Source: Isoetes taiwanensis (lineage: Eukaryota; Streptophyta; Lycopodiopsida; Isoetales; Isoetaceae). From it: 64,000 bases of DNA. The DNA lies in NCBI GenBank assembly GCA_021234155.1, contig JAJEKV010000075.1, forward strand, positions 4,728,230 to 4,792,229, given 5' to 3'. Of this stretch, positions 33,125 to 44,190 are shown in pieces; within the stretch, counting starts at the first letter, position 1, and every line of letters starts with the position of its first letter. The translations under genes were made by a program, and so were the position numbers. The notes beneath the pieces were generated by a model. The model saw only the letters and a program-made list of their open reading frames with translations, made no database searches and was not told the DNA's origin.

Positions 33125-35825
33125 AAATTTTGCCATGTCTCATGTTGAGTCTATGTGGCATGTTTGAGCCACATGTCCGGTTGAGCCATGTGCCATGTTT
33201 GAGCCGGGGGCATGTTTGAGCCCTCAATGGACTCGGCTAGACCCTCTATAGTACAACACAACTTTTGCATAGTCCAATGCCACGTCTTGCTTGCCACTAT
33301 TACTTATCTCACTCATAAAATCCCCCCTTTCCCCTTTTAATTGGCCTAGTCATTTTTTTCTATCTAAAGTGCATAAAATGCTTAGTCATCATGTCACATG
33401 CCCACCATCCAAAGAAATGCCATGTCACCATGGAGAAATGTGTTTTTCTATAAATTGAAAAGTTGTGTAGGCAAATTCTTTATTTTCCACCCCTTTATAT
33501 TTTGCCACCTCACCACTCATCTTTGCCACCTCACCATACTCATGCCATGTCATCTCCCATAATTTTTGCAAATAGTCACCTTCTCAAAAAGAAAGAATTT
33601 TGCTTGCTTTTTCATGCCACCTCATCATCATTCTAGTGCCATATCATTGCCATGTCACATTATGTGCCACTATTCCACTCTACATTGCCACTCTGCTCCA
33701 ACGAAGCGATTTAAACCACAACATGCGGGCATGTTTGAGCCTAGGGGCATGTTAGAGCCCGCGTGTCATGTTTGACGCTAGGTGGCATGTTTAAGCCTAT
33801 GTGGCATATTTGAGCCTAGGGCATGTTTGACCCAAGGGGCAATGCTTGAGCCTAGGTGGCATGTTTGAGCCTATGTGGCATTTGCGCCAAGGTATTTGAG
33901 GCTATGTGGCATGTTTGAGCCTAGGACATGTTTGACCCTAGGGGCTGCTTGAGCCTAGGTGGCATGTTTGAGTCGAGTATGTGGTACATTTGAGTCTATA
34001 TGGCATGCATGAGCCAATCTAGCATGTTTGAGCCTAAGGGCATGCTTGAGCCTAGGGGCACAACATTTCAACCATAAGAAAACATACAAACTTGTATCTC
34101 ATTCTTTCAAAAAATAAATCATTTGAAAGGGTTTTTTTATGACCCTAGTGGCATGTTTGAGCCATGTGTTCTGTTCTGAGCCTAGTGGCATGGTTGATAC
34201 TATGTGGCCAATTTATAGTTTGGTCTTGGGGAGTTGCACATCCATTGCGGGGCCATAGGGAGAGGGCATTTGGGACAAAATGCTTCCGGAAGGTTTTAAG
34301 GGTCCATCTTAAAAGCAACACCATCCCTCTACGTGATGACACATGTGCAAGATCTTGGTTGAATCAAACTAGGATATAAGCCTCCAAAACATAAACCCTT
34401 CAATAACCTAGCAACACCACAGGGGTTTACATTTTGAAGGCCAAAACATGCTAGTTTTCATGGATAACTTCGATTGCACCATCTCTAAATATGCATGCGA
34501 GCCATGACAAGCTGAAGAAACGAGGTCCAAATTTATCGGCCATCTGAGAATAATCCCAAACAATGTCTTGATAATCGCAAAAGCGACTCTTGACTTTTGA
34601 TTGCCACTTGAGAGGAGGATAGATCCAAACTCTGTTGTGTCGGTTCGGTTGCTTTATGTCTTCAAGCTGTGACTTCTCGACAACGTCCCAAGTGCAAATG
34701 ACCAAAACAGCGGCCTCCAAAGCGTAAACCCTTCAAGAACCTTGGCATGTTTGAGCCACCTTGGCATGTTTAAGCCTAGATGTAATGTTGGAGCCCACGG
34801 CGTGTTTGAGCCACCTTGGCATGTTGGAGCCTAGGTGGCATGTTGGGCCGCGGGAATGTTTGAGCCACCTTGGCATGTTTGAGCCTAGGTGACATGTTGG
34901 AGGCTAGGTGGCATGTTTGAGCCACCTTGACATGTTGGAGCCTAGGTGGTATGTTGGAGCCCACATGGCATATTTGAGCCACCTTGGCATGTTGGATCCT
35001 AGGTGGCATGTTGGATCCTAGGTGGCATGTTGGATCCCGCGTGGCATGTTTGGGCCACCTTGGCATGTTTGAGCCACCTTAGCATGATGGAGCCTAGGTG
35101 GCATGTTTGAGCCACCTTGGCATGTTGGAGCCAACGTGGCATGTTTGAGCCACCTTGGTATGTTTGAGCCTAGGTGGCATGTTGGAGCCTAGGTGGTATG
35201 TTGGAGCCCACGTGGCATGTTTGAGCCACCATGACATGTTGGAGCCTAGGTGGCATGTAGGAGCCTGCGTGGCATTTTTGAGCCACCTTAGCATGTTGGA
35301 CCTCGCGTGGCATATTTGAGCCTAGGTGGCATGTTGGAGCCTAGGTGGCATGTTTGAGCCACCTTGGCATAGGTGGCATGTTGGACCCGCATGGCATGTT
35401 TGAGCCACCTAGGCATGTTTGAGCCTTGGTGGCATGTTGGTGCCTAGGCAGCATGCTTGAGCCAGCTTAGCAGGTTGGAGCCCACATGGCATGTTTGAGC
35501 CACCATGACATGTTGGAGCCTAGGTGGCATGAAGCCCACGTGGCATGTTTGAGCCACCTTGGCATGTTTGAGCCTAGGTGTCATGTTGGAGCCTAGGTGG
35601 CATGTTTGAGGCACGCGTTGGAGCCTAGGCGGCATGTTGGAGCCTCACGTGGCATGTTGGAGCCTATAGGTGGCATATAGGAGCCCGCATGGCATATTTG
35701 AGCCACCTTGACATGTTTGAGCCTAGGTGGCATGTTGGTGCCTAGGTGGCATGCTTGAGCCACCTTGGCATGTTGGCACCTAAGTGGCATGTTGGAGCCC
35801 ACGTGGCATGTTTGAGCCACGTTGG
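33125..35825. repeat. Large minisatellite array inside CACTA (GAGCC...GGCATG family)
   Basis: Variable units of roughly 18-38 bp are built from 'ttgagccaccttggcatg' and 'ttggagcctaggtggcatg'. They are sparse at 33125-34240 and dense at 34740-35825. Minus-strand open frames rich in 'CHLGSNMPPRLKHAKVAQ' are a by-product of the repeat and should not be called genes. Confidence 0.92.
34451..34720 (-). other. Gene-like fragment between array blocks
   Basis: An 89-codon frame outside the repeat with normal protein composition (WIYPPLKWQSKVKSRF, CDYQDIVWDYSQMADKFG). It may be a captured exon. Family not recognised. Confidence 0.3.
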
Positions 35826-35936
35826 ATCTAACCGTTGAAGTTATTTTTCACGAATGTAAAACAATACGTTACATTCCCAAAGTTGAGCACACAAACAATA
35901 TTCCAGGTGGTGGTGCTTTGCTTAAAAATTAGCCTC

Positions 35937-36640
35937 AAAAAAACTATACTTAAGAAATAGGCTGGCGTAAAACTACGCCACTTGGAGAACCACATACGTA
36001 AAAAAAAGACCACTTAAAAACTACACCTACTTAAAAACCACACCTCAAAAAACCATACTTACTTTAAAAAACAGCTACGTAAAAACTATACCTAGTTATA
36101 TAAACCACACAAAAAAAAATCATACTTCCTTAAAAACAGCTTCTTAAAAACTACACCTAGTTATAAACTACACCACTTCAGAAAACCATACTTCATTAAA
36201 AAACAGCCACTTAAAAACTACACCGGCTTATATACCACACTTCAAAAACCATACTTCTTTAAAAAATAGCTATTTAAAAACTACACCCACTTATAAACGA
36301 CACCTCAAAAAACAACACCTCGATTAAAAAAAATTATACCACTTCAGAAAACCATACTTCCTTAAAAAACAACCACTTAAAAACTACACCTCCTTATAAA
36401 CCACACTTCAAAAAACTATACTTCCATAAAAAAACGACTCTTAAAAACTACACCTAGCTATAAACTACACCTCAAAAAACAACACCTTCTTAAAAACAAC
36501 ACCCCCTCAAAAAAATAAGCAACACTTCTTTTAGAAAAATGACACCTCAAAAAAAGACCACACCTTAAAAAAAAAAAAACTATAGCTCCATAAAAAAAAC
36601 TACACCGCCTCCTTAATAAACCACACCTCCACATAACCAC
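35937..36640. repeat. CACTA right subterminal A/C-rich array
   Basis: About ten degenerate units combine 'cttaaaaactacacc', 'aaaccacac' and 'aaaaccatactt'. This is the right-end counterpart of the left TGTTGTTTTT motifs. Confidence 0.75.
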
Positions 36641-36725
36641 ATGTAGATTTTTTGGAACAACGACATGTGGTCTTTTTGTTACTGTTGTTTTTAGGTGTGG
36701 ACCCAGAATTGGGGTGGTTGTGGAC

Positions 36726-37479
36726 GTAGGCAAGGGAGAAGCGAACAAAGAGGCGTGAAGCTAGGCGTAGGGGGAGCGTGGTTATCAGAGAACCACAGCC
36801 GGACGAACTGCAGGAGGATGAGCTCGAGGAGGAAAGACCACACCAACAAGAGGGGGGAGCAAGAGGCTAAAGAAGAAGAGGAGGAGGAGGCCGAAGAACA
36901 GACGAGGCCTATGCTCGGCAACCATATCCAATGCAGTCCAAGGAGGGCAAGATCAATGAGAAGCTACTTAAAGCTCATTCAAGCAAGATATGGAGTACGA
37001 GAAGAAGAAGGCAGCATGCAAGATTTATCTCCGCCAATGGATCTGACAAGGTAGCCGACCAGGGTCGAAAAGCAAGCCTCCACCACCTCGACTCGATTCC
37101 CAGAAGAAGGTCCGCCATGGGCCAAATCCCCAGTGCACGAGAGTCAAAATTCAAAGATATTCGCATTGCCAACAACGTACCAGTCTGATGATCCAGAAAC
37201 TCTCTTTTCGAGTGCCTACATCAAAGGTCTATGCAGAAGTTCAAGATGGGCTACGACTACCGAGCCACATCAACGACGGCGGGGTCTCACCAAGAAGCAG
37301 CCAAAGCCGAGGAAGCCAAGATCTGCACCCTTGATGGTCCGAGCCCCGCCTGGCAACAGAGGCTAAAGCTGGTACAACTTTTTGAAGAAGGCAACCTCTG
37401 CGCGATCCATGCCAAGCAGATGACAGTCATGCCCAAAGACCTCCACCTGGCGAGGAGGATTCGCAAGGAGAAGCCGTGA
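36726..37479 (+). pseudogene. C-terminal part of the family 2 H3-like gene, copy A
   Basis: After the CACTA element the broken gene resumes with a Lys/Arg/Glu-rich linker ([13 protein letters not shown]) and then the H3-like fold: IQKLSF (H3 IRKLPF), [10 protein letters not shown], then [20 protein letters not shown] and [16 protein letters not shown] with stop at 37479. H3 C110, H113 and D123 equivalents are kept; R116 is Gln. The helix alpha2 start reads SPAWQQRLK where copy B has LQKAAEAK, so copy A is damaged there. Separation from its N-terminal part by 6.8 kb makes it non-functional as written. Confidence 0.8.
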
Positions 37480-37677
37480 AGAGCCCCAGTTTAGTAAACT
37501 ATATAAATATAAGTTTTCCCTATACATTTTACTCGTTATCTATAAAAGTAATTTTCTCTATAAATTAATCTCCTCTTTGATAGTATTTTTGTATTAATTA
37601 AATGATAGCTCTTAATTGGCTAAGTAGCATAAAATTCTGACCTAGAAATCAAAAATTGGCTCGAAACCGGCCAACCC

Positions 37678-37740
37678 GGGTGAGTCCGCGCCAAACGCCT
37701 CTGCGTTCGCGACGCAGGCCAGTTTCCCGCGAACCCACCC
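37678..37740 (+). promoter_or_regulatory. Family 2 hairpin module 1, copy A
   Basis: GGGTGAGTCCGCG is mirrored by CGCGAACCCACCC, with an inner CTGCGT/ACGCAG stem. The GTCCGCGCC core resembles the GTCGCGCC of the family 1 modules. Confidence 0.75.
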
Positions 37741-37877
37741 GAGTCACTTGATTTAGGGCAAAATTGATCCAAATTTCGTACTAAAAGTTGTTAGAATGCT
37801 TAGAAATTGTCTAGAAATGCAGTGTAGCACTTTAAATTTGTTAAAAATATTCAAAAATAGTTAGAATCGGCCAACCC

Positions 37878-37940
37878 GGGTGAGTCCGCGCCAAACGCCT
37901 CTGCGTTCGTGACGCAGGCCAGTTTCGCGCGAATCCACCC
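37878..37940 (+). promoter_or_regulatory. Family 2 hairpin module 2, copy A
   Basis: Nearly identical to module 1, and spaced 200 bp from it, the same spacing as the paired family 1 modules. Confidence 0.78.
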
Positions 37941-38077
37941 GGTTTACCCATATTTGCACTTTTAGATGTCTTTTTAGTATAAAATAAGTTGCTAGTTAGT
38001 TTAGGAATGACCCAAATAGGCATTTAAGGTATTATAGTTCTTCAAATTGTTGACTTTTGGCAAAAATCAAGGTACCA

Positions 38078-38207
38078 GGGTGAGTTCGCGCCAGAAGGCC
38101 GTGCATTGAGAACCCAGGGTGAGTCCGTGCTAGAAGGGCGTGCGTTGAGAACGCAGATGTCATTGGCGCTAACTCACCCAGGTCATGTCATTGGCGCTAA
38201 CTCACTC
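38078..38207 (+). promoter_or_regulatory. Family 2 nested double hairpin module 3, copy A
   Basis: Two left arms (GGGTGAGTTCGCGCCAG at 38078, GGGTGAGTCCGTGCTAG at 38117) face two right arms (TTGGCGCTAACTCACCC at 38163, TTGGCGCTAACTCACTC at 38190). It again starts 200 bp after module 2. Confidence 0.78.
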
Positions 38208-38871
38208 GGGTCATGATTCCAACTCAAAATTGCGTTGAGTCTTAGTGCATATGCTAGTCTTCTACCATGCACTCTAGTGTCTTTTCTAGCTTTTCAATCC
38301 ATTTGAACCTCATCTTAAAAGAATTCCCACAGTAGCGAAAATCGAACCTCCCACCCACAGGGATGAACCCCCAAACCCCCATACCAACCACTAAGGGCGG
38401 GCTTCATTTGTGTTTGAATTATAATCCTTAATTAGATTTAAGCTTTAATCATGTTAGATAATATTAATGGCCAAGCCTTAGAGTTAGAACCAAGACCCTT
38501 AAGCTAGATAGAAACAGCATCTGCATTCATCATAGCTTAGTTGTCGCTCTTATCTTGCTAAGTGTCTTCTTGTCTGCATATAGGTAGTATAATTAAACCT
38601 TTTTCTTAGAAACCCAGCTAGTTGCCAAGGCCTTAGAAATTATTGTCACACATTGGTATGGTACACCAACACGCACAAACATCAAGTATCTTCTGCCATG
38701 CCTTTATATCATAGATAATTATCTAGGAATTCATTCTATCTAGGTAATTTAGTCTAACACACCAAGTACACCCAGTGAATGAGTCTCCTTCTACCGCCCC
38801 ATAACAGTAAATTAGTACCTTTCTCAGTGCCTAGTAAAGTGTCAAATGCCAAGTGGGTCATTTGAGGTAGA

Positions 38872-38877
38872 ATTCCC
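38872..38877. other. Six-base filler at the duplication junction
   Basis: ATTCCC separates the end of copy A (...gaggtaga) from the start of copy B (accaatgtac...) and belongs to neither, which fits end-joining repair. Confidence 0.75.
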
Positions 38878-40294
38878 ACCAATGTACACATTAATGTGGG
38901 CACACATTCCCATGTGGGCACATCTTGCCAACTAGCCATTAAAGGCAAGTGGGCCCATTCCCAATTATCCCACATGCCTAAAGGGGATAATTGGAAACCC
39001 TAGCCAACCCCTTGTCTATTTAAGAAGGGAAACCCTAACTTGCCCATTTTTCGTTTCTAGGGTTTTAGAGCTCTGTTTTGGCTGCCTCAAGAGCCAAAAC
39101 CGCCTTCCAGACTCTGCCCGAGAGAATTGCACCATTAGTTTCCCTTGATTCGAGCGTTTCAGCAGGATGGTCGAACTCAGGTCAGGAGGAGCCACTCAAG
39201 GATCAGGTATTTAGGCAATTTAATAGCTTAAACCATGTTTTAGTCATAGAATCAGTAGGTTTAGCCTATTAAATTGCCCATAGCAGCCTTCTAGATCTCT
39301 AGATACCAGCCTCTAACTAAAGAACCTAACTCTATGATATAGATTAGATATAGTTCTTTAGTTCTTCTGTGATATATATGGATGATGTATCTCTATGAAC
39401 TCCTTGTATTGGGAAGGGGGGTAGAGACCTCAAGCTTGGTAGTAGATGCTCCTAGATTAGCCTCTCTAGCACACTATAGATTCGGCCTGTGCACAAGAAC
39501 CACACCTGGTTGTGGGTGAAGGGGCCAGACTGGCTAAGAAGGAGATTCATGTTCTGACTCTTGAACGATCCCTCTGGTGTGTAAGGCCTACCAGGGATCA
39601 TAGTGACTAGGTCTAATGGCTTACCACTGAGTGTGGGTAGGGCATGGACTCGACACCCGTGAAGTGGTGTACACTTTCCAGTGGGTTCAGTCGAATACGG
39701 GCAGTGGCCCTCTAGTCACCTTGAGTCGGCATGCAGATCTCTGGAGGGAGCGATCCCTTCCTGCCCCATCGGAACTGGGAGGATGAGACCCAGGAATAGC
39801 CCCTTTGGCTATGCATCCGGCGGGCTACAGTCAGGTCCCGACACTTTTCAGCCTACTCTGCAAAGTGTGCACAGGAGGGGCGGATGGAGTGGACAACCCT
39901 ATGCCATGTTCATATGCCAGCCAAATCCATTGCCATGAATTCTGTTTGCAATGAACTCTGGAGACCCAAGCCGTCAGCCATCCCCTTGAGTCTGAGCCTC
40001 GGGTAGGGCTTCCCATATGTATTGTGCTCACCCTTGTTTATGCAGATGTGATGGACCACCCTTCGAGGTGGATATGTGCTTATGTTATATACTAACATGT
40101 ATGTTTACGCTTCCGCAGCTAGGTAGGCCCTGAGGGAGACGGGTAAAATGACCCTTCACTCTTCCCACTTTGGAACCCGCCACGTTGCGGCAAAGTGTCA
40201 TGTGGAGGGCCCCGTATCGGCATGGAGCTGGTATGGGGGGAGAACTCCTGTTTGTATACGGTGAGTGCACCGTATACGAGTAGGGGACGTCACA
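38878..40294 (+). repeat. Family 1 LTR, 5'-truncated, copy B
   Basis: Identical in layout to 23960-25369, including TATTTAAG (39017-39024), telo-box (39030-39038) and the terminal GTCACA. It starts inside U3 because the tandem duplication began there; it is not an independent insertion. Confidence 0.92.
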
Positions 40295-41698
40295 AGTGAT
40301 CCTTCAGCTGATTCACTCTTTCTTTTGCTGCTGGTAGCTTCTCTAAACATTATATAGTTGTAAACAGGATAAAAAGATTTTGCTCTTCCACTCGGAAGGC
40401 AATGTCTCATACAAGCACCTGAATTAGATTAAGGTTAATATTAGAGACAAAGAATAGCAACAAATACAGCTCGGTTACAACCAGATTATTACCTGCCATA
40501 AAGATCCACTAAGCGGCTACTCATTTTAGAGTTAGTTGCACATAAAATTGCTATGTCAGATGCAACCACTTTCATTTCAGTCGGCGGACAGTTCTTGAAT
40601 GGCGTGAATTCCATAAGTTTATCCTTGTCATCATTTCTGTTGTCAGATCCAAGATGTTAGTGTCATATTAACAATTGATCCATGACAATAAGGCATAAAT
40701 TGATACCTTCCAATCTCTGTTTCCAGTGGTTTAGACCTGCAAAACGAGTAAAATCTAATAAGCTACTGAAGTATAACTAAGTAAATGTAAGCTAGCAATT
40801 ACCGTTTTGCAGCGGATAAGCTAGCAATTACCTTTTTGCAGCGGATGTCCCTGCTCTGGTTTGCACTCTCTTTTTTCCAGCTGTTTTGGCATCAGCTTTG
40901 ACCATAAATTTAGTAGTTGCCTTGGCTGCAATCTCCAAGGCTTCTTCAACATCATCTAGCTCCATTGAATCGTCGCAAGTCTCTGAAGTAAAGAAAGTGC
41001 TTCATTCTAATATTTTGAAAGCAAGACAAAAAAAAAACGCGACCGCCAAAGAACAAGACTTTTCCTCAACTTGAACTTCAACAAAGAAATGCCCAGGATC
41101 TGTTTTCAATGTTGTCACCAATATCTTCAGTAATTTTATCTGTAAACACGTCAACGTAAGTTTCAAAATACAAAAAAAAAAAAGGAACCCTGAAAAGGAG
41201 AGAGAATTGCTTTCTGGGCTTTCAGCTTGTTGCTACAATAATAGCAAATTCGGCTTCAACAATTTGGGATCTCTTTTTGAAAACAACCTCTGCTGCAAAA
41301 TATTGAACATTAGTGAACTCTAACTACAACAGATGCAATCTTAATGTAATCAGAATGTAATCACCCTACCTTCCACAATTTCTGAAGTTTTATCCAAGTA
41401 CCCCTCGGTCTCCAAATCCTGCACTGATTGCTTATGAGTTGTTGCAATTCTCAAAGGTGATGTAGATGTGGATGGACTTCCAACATCGATAGCAGCAAAG
41501 ATCTTTTTGTGCCGTGTTCGCAACCTGGGGATCTCTGAGAATGGTAAATGCAACCCCTTCCCAACAACATCCTTCTTTTCACCTACAACATAAGATTTTG
41601 CTATATTCAGAACTTAAGCATAGTGCACGAAACATGAATTGTTTAGTTTACCTGCAGTTTTAGGTCTTGCTTTCTTGATACTACCCATATCTGCATTG
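40295..41698 (-). pseudogene. 5' exons of the interrupted minus-strand gene, copy B
   Basis: Duplicate of 25370-26766 with the same exon chain from ATG at 41698. It has small differences, such as disturbed sequence near 41085-41110 and 41515-41530 and a changed exon a end (CCTGCAG). It faces a truncated LTR instead of protease exons, so it cannot make a complete protein. Confidence 0.55.
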
Positions 41699-42051
41699 AC
41701 ACAATTGGGATCATAAGCAAATAAGAAATGTAAACACTTGATTCAGAATCAAGGGGAGATGTAGAGTAGATAGAAGCAAAATCGGAAGAAAAAACAATCA
41801 GATGCAAATCAAAACAGAACAAATGTTAATTACATGCAAGTAAGTTTTTACTACATGCAAACTTTCTGCTGATAATGTAACGACAAAATAGAAGTACATT
41901 AGTGTGCATAGCTATCAGAATGTAAAGGAAAACCAAATATTAAATTCAAATGCATTTCAGAACATATGTAAAATGTAAAGAACAAAATATTTTATCAATA
42001 CACCCTATCAAATACACCATTGAGCATTGAATGTAAAAGAAAGTCAAATAC

Positions 42052-43679
42052 TGTGACGTTCCAGGAAAATATACGCCATAAATACGTATATTTCCAGGTC
42101 CGTCACTATACAAGTCTATCTTCATAGCCTTGTATACCATAGATTGTGGCACTAAGGGGCATGACTAAGTTATTCATATAATTAGCCAACCTTAGATTAA
42201 GACCATTTTCCACATGGCCTTAACCTATTGGGCACCCGCCACACGGACTTACCCTATTGGAGCCACATGGCATAACATGTGAACCCTAACCTATAAAGGC
42301 CTAAACCCTAACCCTAGGCCTCTTTTACGGCTCCAAAGATGCAGGGAACCTTCTTAGATTCAAACTCCGTTTAGCGAACCATCTATTTTGGGCACGGCCT
42401 AGCATGGCAGCCCCCTAGAGCGTGAGCGCATCAGCAGTAGTGGGAGCTACCTCGAACACCTCGAAGACCATGGAGACGCCAGGATTGGGAGGGAGTGCTT
42501 CTGGAGCAGGTATGTGGAGTAGTGCTCTTAGTAGTTCATCTAAAAGTTAGCACTCCAGATGGGTTAGTATTTCGTATCTAGAGTAGAGCCATCCTAGAAC
42601 CCTTGTTTAACATCTCGAACCCTAATCAAGGAACCCTAACTGTAAGTTAGATATGTATGATTAGGTTAAGATGTTCTTATGATGATTACCATGATATGAT
42701 GGATGTGATGATCTCCTCTTGTATTGGGAAGGGGGGTAGAGACCTAGTAGCCTTACTTAGTAATGCTCCTAGTTAGACCCTTTAGTTCCTATTATTATGC
42801 GGCCTGTGCATAGGAACCCACCGGGCTATGGGAGCTATGATGGACTCAGCACCACACAACGGGGCTAGAGGCAATGCGGAGGGAGGATCCCTGCTGAGCG
42901 TGGCTACTGGGGATCCCATAGTGGGCTAGGCTTATGGTCGGTCACTTCGTGTGGGCCGGACATGGGTCCGACACCTCCTGGAGCAATGGTGTCGCCCTGC
43001 CTCTCAAGAGTTGCAAGTGTTGGCTTGGCTCTTGTTTCGGGAGGTTAAGTCGGGGAAGAATCGTGTGTCGCCACGATTCTCTAGCCGCCCGTGGAACCTC
43101 TAGACCCGGGGAAGGGGAGATGCAACCCTTCCTGCCTCGACGGACCAAGGAGATGCAACCTGGAGTAGTCCCGATGGGTGATACCATGGGATTGCGTATC
43201 TGGAAGGCTAGAGTCATGCCAGAGCCCGATCTAGCTCATTCTGCAAAGTATGCACAGGAGGGGCGGATGGAGTGGTCAACCCTAGCCATTGTCTATAGCC
43301 AGCCCCGCCATTGTTATGACTCGGTCTGCTCTATCTTGAGGCCTAGCCGTCAGTCTACCTCCCCATGTCGGAGCATTGGGTAGGAGTTCTCATGTTTTAT
43401 GGCATATGTTTATCTCTGTTGTAGCTATGGATATGTGGATGTGCTACCCTTCGAGGTAGTATGATGTATTGTTATTGCTAGTTCTGACGTTGTTTATGCT
43501 TCCGCTGTGATAGGAGCCCATAGGGGAAGGGCGCGCAAGACACCTTTGTGTCCCCTTCCCGCACTAGGGATACCCTGGAGTGCGAGATAGACGGAGGGCC
43601 CGTGCGGTCGAAGGGCCGGATGGGGGATTTCCTACGGAGTGTACGGTCGGGCGCCGTATATTTTGTAGGGAGCGTCACA
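42052..43679 (+). repeat. Family 2 LTR, copy B
   Basis: TGTGACG...CGTCACA, with TATAAA (42292-42297) and telo-box (42303-42311). Differences from copy A cluster in short patches, for example near 42330-42400. No 3' partner LTR occurs within the window. Confidence 0.9.
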
Positions 43680-43680
43680 A

Positions 43681-43692
43681 TGGTATCAGAGC
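43681..43692 (+). other. Primer binding site, family 2 copy B
   Basis: TGGTATCAGAGC, one base after the LTR; canonical initiator tRNA-Met site. Confidence 0.92.
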
Positions 43693-44190
43693 AATGTTCT
43701 TGGTTGACCAAGAGCTAGCCCTGACCATATCCCTGAATAGGTAGACTAACTGGCCTAGGGAATGGAATGAGAATTCCAGTCTTAAACCGCAAAATGTGGG
43801 AGAAATTTTTTTCCCATGAGTGGGGTCGTGAATTAGATTAAGTATAGTCTAAGTGGTAGAAATATTATAGTCACAAGAAACCTTCTAGTAAAATTGAGCT
43901 CAAGTTTTTCATGAACCGCACCTTTCAAGCGAAAATTGAACGAGAAATCGCTCAAAAGAAAGCTTGAAAGAAAATGGCGTGAAATGGCCACTACTTAGCC
44001 CAAAAAGGAATTAGGAAATTTGAGAAATAGTTAAGTGATTAGGGAAAGTACCTTAATTAATAACTCATAGTTATAATAAAATTACTCTTAAGAAAAGTAG
44101 CTACTAAATTTATGGAAGCACCTCTACTCCTTAGAAGTTCCCAAATGATAGCTTGAACCTCTCCTTTACCCTTGTAAGGCGAATTATAAG
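43693..44190 (+). other. Family 2 leader with hairpin, copy B
   Basis: Non-coding. It contains the CTTTCAAGC/GCTTGAAAG hairpin at 43922-43970. Confidence 0.6.

Larger units (their letters stand above)
29962..36722. mobile_element. CACTA (En/Spm-type) DNA transposon, non-autonomous, 6.76 kb
   Basis: The ends are inverted repeats, CACTACCACCCC on the left and CACAACCACCCC (reverse complement of the right end), matching at 24 of 27 positions. Flanking 3-bp duplications GAC lie at 29959-29961 and 36723-36725. Copy B of the surrounding duplication has a single GAC at 44877-44879 and no insert, so both borders are exact. Subterminal arrays of TGTTGTTTTT-type motifs fit the superfamily. I find no transposase. 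The interior holds a large minisatellite and a few gene-like fragments. Confidence 0.9.
37480..38871 (+). other. Family 2 spacer after H3-like gene, copy A
   Basis: Non-coding. It starts with AT-rich sequence (actatataaatataag), then holds hairpin modules (listed separately), then AT-rich sequence up to the duplication border at 38871. The TATA box that follows in copy B is absent here because the copy ends just before it. Confidence 0.6.

Noticed and set aside
34776-35820. Long minus-strand open frames with repeating 'CHLGSNMPPRLKHAKVAQ' units
   Set aside because: They follow the minisatellite unit exactly, switch frame with it, and have no start or family support.
33125-35825. CRISPR-like array
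   Set aside because: Units are variable in length with no unique spacers, in a plant nuclear context.
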